Part shown: piece by piece, positions 25,887-37,565 of the stretch | Layout: each line of letters opens with the position of its first letter | Numbering within the stretch: position 1 is the stretch's first letter | Source of the DNA: Lytechinus pictus | Lineage: Eukaryota; Echinodermata; Echinoidea; Temnopleuroida; Toxopneustidae | NCBI RefSeq assembly: GCF_037042905.1 | Contig: NC_087249.1 | Coordinates: forward strand, 57,318,401-57,382,400 | Length of the DNA: 64,000 bases | Direction of reading: 5' to 3' | Program-made: the position numbers and the translations under genes | The notes under the pieces: generated by a model | What the model was told of the DNA's origin: nothing | Seen by the model: the letters and a program-made list of their open reading frames with translations, nothing else | The model's database searches: none

Positions 25887-26540
25887 TATGGGGCGCCAAG
25901 TGTCCGCCAGTGAATTCCGTCCAAATCACGGCATTCCGTACACAAAATGTGTTTTTATTCAGACGAAAATCATTTCGTCATGACGCTTTTTTATTTCGTA
26001 CACAAAATTTATTTTTTGTCACACAAAATCAATTTCGTCTCGACGAAATGCACAAAATCAATTTCGTCTAGACGAAATGTAATTGCGTCCACAAAGTTTA
26101 TTTGGCGTGCCATACGAAATGAATTTTTATCAAACGAAATGGCGCACCAAATGTCCGATGGTAAATTCCGTCCAATTCACGCCATTCCGTACACAAAATG
26201 TGTTTTTGTTCATATGAAAATCATTTCGTCATGACGCAGTTTTATTTCGTATACGAAATTATTTTTTGTCACACAAAATCAATTTTCGTCGAGACTAAAT
26301 GTAATTGCGTCCACAAAATTTATTTCGTTGCGATGCGAAAATCTATTCCGTCGACGAAATCATTTTGTGTCAAAACCACAAAAAAATTTCGTTGACAAAA
26401 TGATTTTGTGTCAAAACAAAAAAAATTCGTCGACGAAATGATTTTGTGTCAAAACACAAAAAAATTTTGTCGACGAAATGATTTTGTGTCAAAAGACAAA
26501 AAAATTTCGTCGACGAAATGATTTTGTGTTTTGAGTCTTT
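25887..26540. repeat. Foldback outer domain, left
   Basis: Consists of two related ~255-bp modules: ggcgccaagtgtccg at 25891 is echoed by ggcgcaccaaatgtccg near 26140. A run of ~38-bp repeats follows (about 26385-26535), each with the palindrome TTTCGTCGACGAAA and the motif gattttgtgtcaaaac. Many TCGTxxxACGA inverted pairs make the domain self-complementary. No coding content is seen. Confidence 0.8.
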
Positions 26541-27060
26541 TTGACATAAAATAATTTCGTCTCCTCTGTCTCGAAGGGGACATAAGAAGGTCGCTGATTG
26601 GCTGCACCTTGCTCAAGCTGTTTTCGCTCCGGGACGATCGATCACACTTTTTCACAGCTCAGATTGGCATGTTGGTGAACTTATTAGCTTAGATTTCACG
26701 TTATTCATGCCTACATGAGCTGCATACAACTGCTCTAATCGGTAGGATGTGGACGGACATTGCATTCGTAAGTTCAGCTATGTTTTCGACTTCAAAATTA
26801 CGTTGAAAAAAAAATGGGAATTCGTTAGTCGTTACCAAACTTGCATTTGCAAAAAGCTGTGTAACAATACTAGTCCCGTGTATTTAAGTTTATGTACTAC
26901 ACCAGACCATTGGGGGGGCCGGGGGGGGGGGTCTTTTCTGCACACCTAAAAAGTAAAATGGTTATGAATTATACAGGTTGAAGATATTTAGGCCTTGATC
27001 TTAATAAATAATGTAAAATTCATTTCGAGCAAAATGCTGAAAATTTCATTGAAATTGGAT
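26541..27060. other. Unique arm sequence, left
   Basis: Mirrors 51320-51860 closely. It includes a G-rich run near 26909-26931. No gene is recognised; the open frames here show no known domain and are interrupted or shifted between arms. Confidence 0.5.
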
Positions 27061-27079
27061 GACAACAAAAGTTATTGAT

Positions 27080-27545
27080 GCCTGGCCGTACACACCCAAG
27101 GGTTCATTGACATTACATGCCGCCGCGCACAGAAAAATCAAGCCATAGAAGTCGGGTGTTGTGGACCCAAGAAGTGAGATCCCAGCACGCGCGACCCACT
27201 AGTTAGAAATCCACTGCCAAACGCGGTTCGTGGTGCAAGGTTAGTATACTAATACTAACCTCGCAATACGTGTGAGTGGGCCGTACATGCCGTATGAAAC
27301 TCTAAGTCTAACTTAACGTTAGGCTACTCCACTCAGTGACTCACGCGTATTGCGAGGTTAGTATTAGTATACTAACCTCGCACCATTAACCACGTTTGGC
27401 AATGGATTTCTAACTACTAAACTAGTGGCCGGGTCACGTGTGCTGTGATCCCACTTCTGGTGTCCACAACACACAACTTCTATTGCTTGATTTTTCTGTG
27501 CGCGGCGGCATGTAATGAATCCTTGAGTGACTAGGCCTAAAAAAA
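27080..27545. repeat. Nested short palindrome, left arm only
   Basis: 27080-27255 reappears inverted at about 27345-27545, for example gttagtatactaatactaacc on both sides of a ~90-bp spacer and tgccgccgcgcacag against ctgtgcgcggcggca. The right arm has this segment only once (about 51030-51290), so the inversion arose in the left arm or was lost from the right. Confidence 0.75.
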
Positions 27546-27766
27546 TCAGGCGATGGTTCGTATAGCCAGCCATGAAACACTCCACTATAGCCTATAGGTG
27601 AAGCGGAGGTTAGCAGTAGTGATTAGTGAAGTGTAGTGGAGCTTACACAAACCATCGCTTGCTGTACTAGTATAGTTGTGGTACTGGCCCTGGCCCCACT
27701 CATTACTAGTTCGAGGTTAGTTGCTACATATAGTTGCTACAGTACATGTATAGATCGACTATAGTA

Positions 27767-28414
27767 TGGCAGTGAGTCCAAACTTCGCGCGTGTCCATAC
27801 TTCGCGGACGGTCATTATCTAAAAAACTAGCCAATATCCTTAAAATCTGACATCATCAACGTGAAAAGCGACCTAAAATTATCATTTGGTGTAAGTTTCT
27901 TTGGGATGAGTTCAGTATTCATGAAAATATTGGCAAAAGATCGGCAAATTTGTCACCGTTAGCGCCCGTTTTGAAGAAATCAGATATTCTCAACAAGCAT
28001 CACGATATCACCATTTTGCAAGCAGAAATCATCAAAAATGTGAGTTAAATGTGGTACTAACCGATTCTATAGCATTTTGCCATCAAACTGATATAAATAT
28101 TTCACTTTTTGAGCTTGACTTTTTGTTTAAATGTCCACGAAAACTTTGGTCCGCGAAGTTAGGTCACACTTTTTCTGAACCTTTTCCACCACAGCGCGCA
28201 TTCCCCGATCGGAATAGAATTTTGAGATCGCGATACCGGCGAATCCCCTTGACCTACATTTTCGTCCATGATTTTATAATTATAGTTTACGATCTTGCCG
28301 TCAATGTGGTAACTATTTCTTGGATTGGTTTTGTATAAATTATGAATATTTTGTGAAAAAATTTAAGCCTGATGAATATTTTTGAAAAGTGCGCGAAGTT
28401 TGGACACCCCATCA
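27767..28414. mobile_element. 648-bp TIR element, TA target duplication
   Basis: The ends share gtccaaacttcgcgc (27773 onward) and its inverse gcgcgaagtttggac (about 28391-28405). A TA lies on each side (27765-27766 and 28415-28416). The right arm has the uninterrupted site ctatagtactaacc (reverse complement around 50840-50852). The size and TA duplication fit a non-autonomous Tc1/mariner-type MITE. No transposase is present. Confidence 0.8.
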
Positions 28415-28689
28415 TACTAACCTCGTACACCGAACTGCATTTGGCCCTGGATTTCTGTGAAGTTGGCAAACATCGCTTCATTACAATACAGAATTAATAT
28501 TTGCCGAAACTCCTCGCTACTCACCGGGGCGCTTTGCGGTGAGTAGCCATAATACAAAAAGTCAATAGTATATTTTTAATTAAATCAAAATCATATTTAA
28601 AAAAAAAGCAAATTTGATTACTTTGGAGTTTGGACTAGAAAGTGACTTCGCGTGTCTCTTCTTTTTACGCAAATAAAAGGAAGCCAGAT

Positions 28690-31005
28690 GGTGGCGCTAA
28701 TAAATTTCACAGCCTTGATTCAGGCTCGCTTCAAATGCAGCTCCTCGGTAATTATGCCCCCGCAGACAAAGTCCGGAGGGGGCATTAAGCGTTGCCCCTG
28801 TCCGTTGATTCGCCCGCCCCCCCCCCCACTTGGTTTCCGCGCAATAAATCGAAATATAATTCGATTTATATATATTGATTAAAAAATTTTTTGGTGTGTA
28901 GGTATGTGACACCATAGTACAGGCTAACTTTTAATTCGGAGTCTGCAGGTCCAAGGTCACAGCTCATGAAATATCCGAGTTGGTTTCCACATGATGACTT
29001 ATGAAATATTCTACATATTTAAACGATTTTGAGTGTGTAGGTAGATGACACCAAAATACAGGTTAAGTTCGAATTCGTAGTCGGCAGGTCAAAGGTCACG
29101 GCTCATTAAATATGCAATTTAGTTTCCACATGATTACTTAAAAAATATTCTACATATTTAAACAAATTTGAGTGTGTAGGTAGATGATACCAATACAGGC
29201 TAAGTTCGAATTCGGAGGTCAAAGATCACAGCTCCTTAAAGATATCTTATGAAATATGCAACAGATTTTAAAAAAAATTGGGTGTGTAGGTAGATGATGA
29301 TGATGATGCACAGCATTTTTACAGCGGCGTAACAGGGTTCGGTGGCCAGGGGGGGGGGGGGGGCAAGAGCCAAAAATTTCCCGGTCATATGATATGAATA
29401 GGCGTAATGGTGTAATAAGGCGACTATTTTGAGAAATGCAGCTCCTTGGTAATTATGCCCCCGCAGACAAAGTCCGGAGGGGGCATTAAGCGTTGCCCCT
29501 GTCCGTTGATTCGCCCGCCCCCCCACTTGGTTTCCGCGCAATAAATCAAAATATATTTCGATTTATATATATTGATTTAAAAAAATTTTGGTGTGTAGGT
29601 ACATGACACCATAGTACAGGCTAACTTTGAATTTGGAGTCTGCATGCAGGTCCAAGGTCACAGCTCATGAAATATCCGAGTTGGTTTTCGCATGATGACT
29701 TATGAAATATTCAACAGATTTATAAAAATTATGGTGTGTATAGGTAGATGACACCAAATACAGGCTAAGTTCGTAGTCGGCAGGTCAAAGGTCACGGCTC
29801 ATTAAATATGCAATTTAGTTTCCGCATGATTACTTTTAAAATATTCTACATATTTAAACAAATTTGAGTGTGGAGGTAGATGATACCAATACAGGCTAAG
29901 TTCGAATTCGGAGTATGCATGTCAAAGATCACAGCTCCTTAAAGATATCTTATGAAATATTCAACAGATTTTAAAAAAATTTGGGTGTGTAGGTAGATGA
30001 TGATGATGATGCACAGCATTTTTACAGCGGCGTAACAGGGTTCGGTGGCCAGGGGGGGGGGGGGGGCAAGAGCCAAAAATTTCCCGGTCATATCATGGTA
30101 TGAATAGGCGTAATGGTGTAATAAGGCGACTATTTTGAGAAATGCAGCTCCTTGGTAATTATGCCCCCGCAGACAAAGTCCGGAGGGGGCATTAAGCGTT
30201 GCCCCTGTCCGTTGATTCGCCCGCCCCCCCACTTGGTTTCCGCGCAATAAATCGAAATATATTTCGATTTATATATATTGATTAAAAAAAATTTTGGTGT
30301 GTAGGTACATGACACCATAGTACAGGCTAACTTTGAATTTGGAGTCTGCAGGTCCAAGGTCACAGCTCATGAAATATCCGAGTTGGTTTTCGCATGATGA
30401 CTTATGAAATATTCAACAGATTTATAAAAATTATGGTGTGTAGGTAGATGACACCAAATACAGGCTAAGTTTGGAGTCGGCAGGTCAAAGGTCACGGCTC
30501 ATTAAATATGCAATTTAGTTTCCGCATGATTACTTATGAAATATTCTAAATATTTAAACGAATTTGAGTGTGTAGGTAGATGACACCAAAATACAGGTTA
30601 AGTTCGAAATCGTAGTCGGTAGGTCAAAGGTCACGGCTCATTAAATATGCAATTTAGTTTCCGCATGATTACTTTAAAAATATTCTACATATTTAAACAA
30701 ATTTGAGTGTGTAGGTAGATGATACCAATACAGGCTAAGTTCGAATTCGGAGTATGCAGGTCAAAGATCACAGCTCCTTAAAGATATCTTATGAAATATT
30801 CAACAGATTAAAAAAAATTTTGGGTGTGTAGGTAGATGATGATGATGATGATGCACAGCATTTTTACAGCGGCGTAACAGGGTTCGGTGGCCAGGGGGGG
30901 GGGGGGGGCAAGAGCCAAAAATTTCCCGGTCATATCATGGTATGAATAGGCGTAATGGTGTAGTAAGGCGACTATTTTGAGAAGGCCAGAACTTGTCTTT
31001 AAAAA
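28690..31005. repeat. ~0.7-kb repeat cluster, left arm
   Basis: About three related units. Each has a gcccccgcagacaaagtccg block, a gcccccccacttgg block with its G/C run, and several ~120-bp sub-repeats built on gtgtgtaggtagatgacacc, aggctaagttcgaattcgg and caggtcaaaggtcac. Units end in a gatgatgatg run and ggttcggtggccagg followed by poly-G. It mirrors 48540-50565 with different numbers of sub-repeats. It is non-coding. Confidence 0.8.
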
Positions 31006-31435
31006 AAGTTGCGAGCGAGCGAAGCGAGCGAGCAATTTCTTTTTTTTCCTTTTTAATACAAAAATCCAATTTTGTGATAGATTTTGACATGATATCCAGA
31101 TAATAAATTTATTTAATTCTTCTCTCTTTAGATTCCTTTTTTGTCACGGTGGTCTGTACGCACCACATGTGAAGAGGATTATTTGCGGCAGTAGCGTGAA
31201 GAGTAAAAAACAAAACAAAAAAACAACGAGGGGCGCAGTATAGAACATGTGCCAAAAGGCTGCTTTATATATATATATATATAAGTCCTGAGCGAGCGAA
31301 GCGAGCGAGAAAAAAAATCAACTTTTCATGAGAATATAACTTTGAGCTATTTTTTAACATATTCAGTAATTAAAATCATATCCTACAATACTTTTCCAAC
31401 AAAAAAGGAGGTAATTCCTCCTTTTTTTTTAAATA
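31006..31435. other. Arm segment with gcgagcgaagcgagcgag motifs, left
   Basis: Mirrors 48110-48540. The motif occurs near 31010-31032 and 31290-31309, facing the same motif in the other arm. It also has an 18-base TA run near 31266. No gene is seen. Confidence 0.5.
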
Positions 31436-32451
31436 TTCCATTTTCAGTAGCCAAATAGAGATGAAAATTATCCTATTTGGGAGGGTAACCATGGACCTGG
31501 GCCTTTACTGTGTATTTACAGTAAACTCTTACTAAATGAACAAATATATTAAAAATTTGGTTTACCCTACATAATAATCCTGGGCTACTTTTAGATTGCA
31601 TAGCCCGGGGGGGGGGGAGGCTTTTTGGTCCCCCTCTTCAGATCTCCGTCGATCGCAACGAAAACCAATACACATAAAACCATCAATGTAATATGCAAGC
31701 ATGGAGCTAAGGGTGTATCGCTGATTTTACAGAATTTAAATTTATTTTTAATAAATTAATAATGCTAATTTATGCCTAAATATAGAATTCTCTGCTTTAA
31801 AGGTAAATCTCTAAATAATTCCCCAAATTCTATGATTTCTAAACAAATGTGCTCCTGAAAAAAATGGTAAATCAAATTTCTAATCTTATGTATTTTATTG
31901 GTTTTATAATTCCATACGTATTTCTTAGTTTTGGGGCCTTATGTATTTTATTGGTTTTTTTTCAATGGGATCACTTCGTGGTACTATTCCAATTATAAAA
32001 AGCAAAGATTTGATTATTTTCAACCAATCAGTGCAAGAATAATGATGCATTTGTCAATTATGACTGAAAACAGAATTTCCATTGGATTAAATATGTATAC
32101 AAAATAATATTTTTTAGCAATTTTTGGTCCAACATAAACTCATAAAATGTTGGGTAACTGCGTATCCGGGCGTCTCGAATTTGGTCTCAAAAGCTCTGCG
32201 AGAATTGAACGAAAAAAAAATTGTGGTACCTCGTTTCTCATTGTGGACTTATCGTGAAAAATGTGGATAGGGGGGCTTATTAAGCCCCCCCCCCCCAGGG
32301 GCTAGATAGGGTTAATATATCATCATGAATATAAAAAAAAAAACATTTATTTTGTTGCAAGTCACTGGAAAAGGTTTGATTCCTAAATAAATATTATTCT
32401 TCATGTATTATCAAATATTTAATTGAAAAATTGTAAGCTATCTTTTCATTC
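31436..32451. repeat. S module, copy 1 (left arm only)
   Basis: Starts ttccattttcagtagccaaa and runs to aagctatcttttcattc. It is a shortened version of the S sequence that fills the THAP intron in both arms (33402-36683 and 43075-44690). It contains poly-G and poly-C runs near 31608 and 32280. It is non-coding. Confidence 0.7.
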
Positions 32452-32494
32452 GATGTATTAAGCGCTATATAAAAGCGGATTATTATTATTATTA
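32452..32494 (+). repeat. LINE/SINE-type 3' tail fragment
   Basis: Reads aagcgctatataaaagcgg followed by (att)n. This ending is typical of L2-like LINEs and their SINEs in marine animals, as I recall them. Only the tail is present and no body is recognised. Confidence 0.4.
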
Positions 32495-32559
32495 GGTTTT
32501 ATCATAATTTTACTTTTTGAAAATTATGCTATTTTGTGACTAAGGCTACGTTTCATGTA

Positions 32560-33021
32560 CTTTCCACCAATAGTATACGATATCAATGGATTCTAGTTAA
32601 TCCTTTTGGGTAAGATTGGAACTAACTCTGTGTTTGGTAGATAAAGTTATATGACTAACTTGTCCAAGTGTTGAGAAACGGGCCCCTGCTGAGTACATGT
32701 AGGCCTAGAGTTTTTATGCCCCCACAGACGAAGCCCAGAGGGGGCATTAAGCGTTGCCCCTGTCCGTCCCCCCCCCCCTCCCACTTGGGTTTCCGCACAA
32801 TAACTCGAAAAATATTTAATGGATTTAAAAAAAATTTTGGTGTGTAGGTAGATGACCACAAAATACAGGCTAAGTTCGAATTCGGAGTCCGCAGGTCAAA
32901 GGTCACATCTCATTATATATGCAAGTCGGTTCAAAGGTCTGAATTTGTTAATTATATATATATGCATATTGGTTTCTGTATGATATTAAGTTCAATCATA
33001 TTGAATGGATTTCTGATCGCG
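32560..33021. other. Arm segment upstream of the THAP exon, left
   Basis: Mirrors about 45675-46140. It contains a cccccacagacgaagccc block related to the 0.7-kb repeats. TTAA at 33022-33025 is the empty site of the transposon that occupies the right arm. No coding exon is recognised; the first half of the THAP domain was not found here. Confidence 0.45.
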
Positions 33022-33111
33022 TTAAGCAGGGGCATCTGTGTCCTTTGGACACGTCAAATTTTCTTAATTATGTGTAATTGATTTTATGACATGTGTTTAC
33101 ATTTGCTGCAG

Positions 33112-33317
33112 ATTCCCATTCAGCCGTTGGACTGAACCGGTACTGTAACACAGTATGGATGGTCAATATGAAGCGAGCTTCATTGAATTCCTCCAAGAGC
33201 TTTGTACTCCGTTTTGCTCATTTTGAAGATGGTAGCTTTGACAGGACTGGGCAAGTGACTCGTCTTAGACAGGATGCTGTCCCAACCATATTTGATTTCC
33301 TGCCTCGTCTTCAGAAG
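33112..33317 (+). pseudogene. THAP-domain exon, left-arm copy
   Basis: An open 206-bp segment preceded by an acceptor-like tttgctgcag and followed by a donor-like GTAGAG. Its translation holds the C-terminal half of a THAP zinc finger: W-MVNMKR, then HFEDGSFDRTGQVTRLR, then the hallmark AVPTIF. In the C-x2-H zinc-binding motif the cysteine is Arg (VLRFAHF), so zinc binding should be lost. No N-terminal half with its first cysteine pair was found upstream. The reading phase at its end (codon boundary) agrees with the exon-like segment at 36748. It could be a fragment of a P-like transposase or of a captured THAP gene. Confidence 0.75.
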
Positions 33318-33926
33318 GTAGAGTAGATCTATATCATACATGTGTTCTAAAGAAATATTTTCTCTGTATTATCTACCTTTGGTTTGATAGAACATTGCTT
33401 TGAATATTCCATTTTCAGTAGCCAAATAGAGATGAAAATTATCCTATTTGGGAGGCTAACCATGGACCTGGGCCTTTACTGTGTATTTACAGTAAACTCT
33501 TACTAAATGAACAAATATATTAAAAATTTGGTTTACCCTACATAATAATCCTGGGCTACTTTTAGATTGCATAGCCCGGGGGGGGGGGGAGGCTTTTTGG
33601 TCCCCCTCTTCAGATCTCCGTCGATCGCAACGAAAACCAATACACACGTCACCATCAATGTAATCTGCAAGCATGGAGCTAAGGGTGTATCGCTGATTTT
33701 ACAGAATTTAAATTTATTTTTAATAAATTAATAATGCTAATTTATGCCTAAATATAGAATTCTCTGCTTTAAAGGTAAATCTCTAAATAATTCCCCAAAT
33801 TCTATGATTTCTAAACAAATGTGCTCCTGAAAAAAATGGTAAATCAAATTTCTAATCTTATGTATTGGTTCTATAATTCCATACGTATTTCTTAGTTTTG
33901 GGGCCTTATGTATTTTATTGGTTTTT

Positions 33927-34744
33927 GTCTCGCCTGCATAGCAGAGCGAGACTATAGGCGCCGCTTTTCCGATGGCGGCGGCGGCGTCAACATCAAATCT
34001 TAACCTAAGGTTAAGTTTTTGAAATGACATCATAACTTAGAAAGTATATGGACCTAGTTCATGAAACTTGGGAATAAGGTTAATCAAGTATTAGTAAACA
34101 TCCTGCTCGAGTTTCAGGTCACGTGACCAAGGTCAAAGGTCATTTAGGGTCAATGAACTTTTGCCAAGTTGGGGGTATTTGTTGAATTACCATCATAACT
34201 TTGAAAATTTATGGATTTAGTTCATGAAACTTGGACATTAGGTTAATCAAGTACCACTGAATATCCTGTGCGAGTTTCAGGTCACATGACCATGGTGAAT
34301 GGTCATTTAAGGTCAATGAACTTTGGCCGTGTTGGGGGTTTATGTTAAATTACCATCCTAGCTCTGAAAGTTTATGGATCTAGTTCATAACACTTGGGAT
34401 ATAAGAGTAATCAAGCATCACTGAACATCCCCTGTGAGTTTCAGGTCACAAAACCAAGTCAAAGGTCAGTTAAGGTCAATAAACTTAGGCCATGTTGGGG
34501 TAATTGTTGAAGTGCCATCATAACTTTGAAAGTTTATGGATAGAGTGAATGAAATGTGGACATGGGTGTAGTTGACAGTCTTAAGTCTCCGTTCAAATGT
34601 CATTTATGGTCAATGAACGTGGTATTATGTCATTATATGAATGATGTTTTTGTGAATGATTATTTTATAGTAGTTTTCAAAGTTAGCACTGCTGCTATAT
34701 TATATTGCGTAATGCAGGCGAGACTGCCAGAGGCATTCCACTTG
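33927..34744. mobile_element. Inverted-terminus element with ~145-bp DR1-bearing repeats, copy 1
   Basis: Starts GTCTCGCCTGCA and ends near TGCAGGCGAGAC (34713-34724), followed by tgccagaggcattccacttg. Inside are tandem ~145-bp units carrying cataacttagaaag, aacttggacataaggtt and aaggtcaaaggtca. The uninterrupted S copies (31950 and 43550) have only a T run at this place. The exact end and target duplication are obscured by that T run. No coding capacity is seen. Confidence 0.65.
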
Positions 34745-35221
34745 TTTTTCAATGAGATCACTTCGTGGTACTATTCCAATTATAAAAAGCAAAGATTTGA
34801 TTATTTTCAACCAATCAGTGCAAGAATAATGATGCCTTTGTCAATTATGACTGAAAATAGAATTTCCATTGGATTAAATATGTATACAAAATAATATTTT
34901 TGAGCAGATTTTGATATTATGGTATTGTAGATAATGCCATGGGTAACGCGCGTGCCAATTTTCGTCGCGATTGCGAGATCAACGGCCGAGATCATAAGGG
35001 GGGCTGAATCAGCCCCCCCCCCGTCTTCTTAGGCGTCGAAATAGCCCAGTCTATTTAGGGTTAAAGATAAATCCCTAAATAATTCCCCAAATTCTATGAT
35101 TTCTAAACAAATGTGCTCCTGAAGAAATGGTAAATCAAATTTCTACTTTTATGTATTTTATTGGTTCTATAATTCCATACGTATTTCTTTGTTTTGGGGT
35201 CTTATGTATTTTATAGTTTTT

Positions 35222-36186
35222 GTCTCACCTGCATAGCAGAGTGAGACTATAGGCGCCGCTTTTCCGACGGCGGCGGCGACGGCGGCGGCGGCGACGGCGG
35301 CGTCAACACCAAATCTTAACCTGAGGTTAAGTTTTTGAAATGACAGCATAACTTAGAAAGTATATGGACCTAGTTCATGAAACTTGGCCATAAGGTTAAT
35401 CAAGTATTACTGAACATCCTGCCTGAGTTTCATGTCACATGACCAAGGTCAAAGGTCATTTAGGGTCAATGAACTTAGACCATGTTGGGGGAATCAACAT
35501 CAAAATCTTAACCTAAGGTTAAGTTTTTGAAATGTCATCATAACTTAGAAAATATATGGACCTAGTTCATGAAACTTATACATAAGGTTAATCAAGTATC
35601 ACTGAACATCCTGCTTGAGTTTCACATCACATGACCAAGGTCAAAGGTCATTTAGGGTCAATGAACTTTGGCCGAATTGGGGGTATCTGTTGAATTACCA
35701 TCATAACTTTGAAAGTTTATGGATCTGATTCATGAAACTTGGACATAATAGTAATCAAGTATTACTGAACATCCTGTGCAAGTTTCAGGTCACATGATCA
35801 AGGTCAAAGGTCATTTAGGGTCAATGAACTTTGGCCAAATTGGGGTATTTGTTGAATTACAGCCATAAATTTGAAAGTGTGTTGGTCTAGTTCATAAAAC
35901 TTGGACATAATAGTAATCAAGTATCACTGAACATCCTGTGCGAGTTTCAGGTCACATGATCAAGGTCAAAGGTCATGTAAGGTCAAAGAACTTTGGCCAC
36001 GTTGGGGGTATTTGTTGAATTGCCATCATATCTCTAAAGTGTATTGGTCTAGTTCATAAAACGTGGAAATAAGAGTAACCAAGTATCACTGAACATCTTG
36101 TGCGAGTTATAGTAGTTTTCAAAATCAGCACTGCTGCTATATTGAATCGCGTGATGCAGGTGAGACGGCCAGAGGCATTCCACTTG
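35222..36186. mobile_element. Inverted-terminus element with DR1-bearing repeats, copy 2
   Basis: The same structure as 33927-34744, with an expanded cggcggcgacgg run near its start (35264-35302) and more internal ~145-bp units. Most units hold AGGTCA-A-AGGTCA or a one-base variant. It ends in tgcaggtgagac, tgccag-like sequence and cacttg. Confidence 0.65.
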
Positions 36187-36747
36187 TTTTTCAATGGGAT
36201 CACTTCGTGGCACTATTCCAATTATAAAAAGCAAGATTTGATTATTTCCAACCAATTAGTGCAAGAATAATGATGCATTTGTCAATTATGACTGAAAATA
36301 GAATTTCCATTGGATTAAATATGTATACAAAATAATATTTTTGAGCAATTTTCGGTCCAACATGAACTCATAAAATGTTGCGTAACTGCGTATCTGGGCG
36401 TCTCGAATTTTGTCTAAAAGCTCTGCGAGAATTGAACGAAAAAAAAAATTGTGGTACCTCGTTTCTCATTGTGGACTTATCGTGAAAAATGTGGATGGGG
36501 GGGGGCTTATTAAGCTTCCCCCCCCCCAGGGGCTAGATAGGGTTAATATATCATCATGAATATTTAAAAAAAAACATTTATTTTGTTGCAAGTCACTGGA
36601 AAAGGTTTGATTCCTAAATAAATATTATTCTTCATGTATTATCGAATATTAAATTGAAAAATTTAAAGCTATCTTTTCATTCTTCTATCTGTTTTTGTTC
36701 AATATTTCTTATATGTTTCTTTTTTTTAATTCATTCATCTCGTACAG

Positions 36748-36918
36748 AGTTCATCCAAGCCAAGGAATTCCCCGAAAGAAAGACGTTTTGATTCAGCAAA
36801 CAACCTCCCAGATACTGCAAAGTCTTCAGCACCTTCATTTCTCGAGGACCACTCCTACTCAATATCAGAAAGTCCAAGAGGGGTAAAGTGGAAGATAACA
36901 GCAATAATGGACTATTAA
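36748..36918 (+). pseudogene. Second THAP-gene exon, left-arm copy (frameshifted)
   Basis: Preceded by ctcgtacag (acceptor-like). It is open in the phase that continues exon 33112-33317 and encodes a polar linker (SSKPRNSPKERRF...) up to MDY. Compared with the right arm it lacks two bases (actatt against actgtatt), so it shifts into an immediate TAA at 36916. The sequence homologous to the coiled-coil part continues out of frame to about 37050. It is not functional. Confidence 0.65.
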
Positions 36919-37059
36919 AAACTTGGAGAAGAGGCTGAAACCACACAGCAGAAGTCCCGCCGTGTACATTACTTGCTCTTAAGTTTGGACAAACATGACT
37001 CGCAAAACTTTACAACAAATAATTTACGCTATGTGCATTCTGATTATTTGAAATAGCTC

Positions 37060-37560
37060 TATGAAAAAGTTTACCACTGGGCATGTAACAAAAGTGCATT
37101 CATTAAATTTGAACGTGTTGCAAAAATGATGTCTTACAGTATATTCATTCTGACTTAGAATGTCAGAAGAGAAAAAAGTTTGTGAAAAGTAGGAATGACA
37201 GCAAGCTGACAGAAGAATAGAACAGGATAGAACAAGGCGATAGTTATGAATGAGCTGTTGGATAGAGACAAAAAGATGAATTAAGAATGGGGGTGATAGA
37301 GAAAGAGAGACGGGTGTTGGGGGAGCCTGTGATCAATGCCTGAGAAAGCGAAGATTACCATAATTTTTTTAAGGATTTGAACAGTCAGGAAGAATCTGGG
37401 TTTTTTTTTCTGTTGGTATTTCTCAAAATACTTGTATGTTTTATGTAACGAAACGGGTATAATCCTTCGGAAGTTTCACTCACACAGAAAATATTAACTA
37501 AACAAAAGAAAAAAAAGCCAAATAATTCACTGATTTTCAATTGTTCAGTAACTCTCATAT
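37060..37560. other. Arm sequence without recognised gene, left
   Basis: Mirrors about 41585-41900 plus 42504-42690. The right-arm copy is interrupted by the element at 41902-42503, and the site here is intact around 37240. No domain or RNA is recognised. Confidence 0.4.
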
Positions 37561-37565
37561 CCAAA

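Larger units (their letters stand above)
33402..36683. repeat. S module, copy 2, inside the left THAP intron
   Basis: The same sequence as 31436-32451 and (inverted) 43075-44690, but interrupted by the two gtctcgcctgca elements at 33927-34744 and 35222-36186. Segment 34737-35040 (atttccattggattaaat and the gcgcgtgccaattttcg block) also occurs at about 37980-38260. It is non-coding. Confidence 0.7.

Noticed and set aside
34556..34894. 112-codon plus-strand frame
   Set aside because: It spans the border between the gtctcgcctgca element and its S flank and is not preserved in the related copies.
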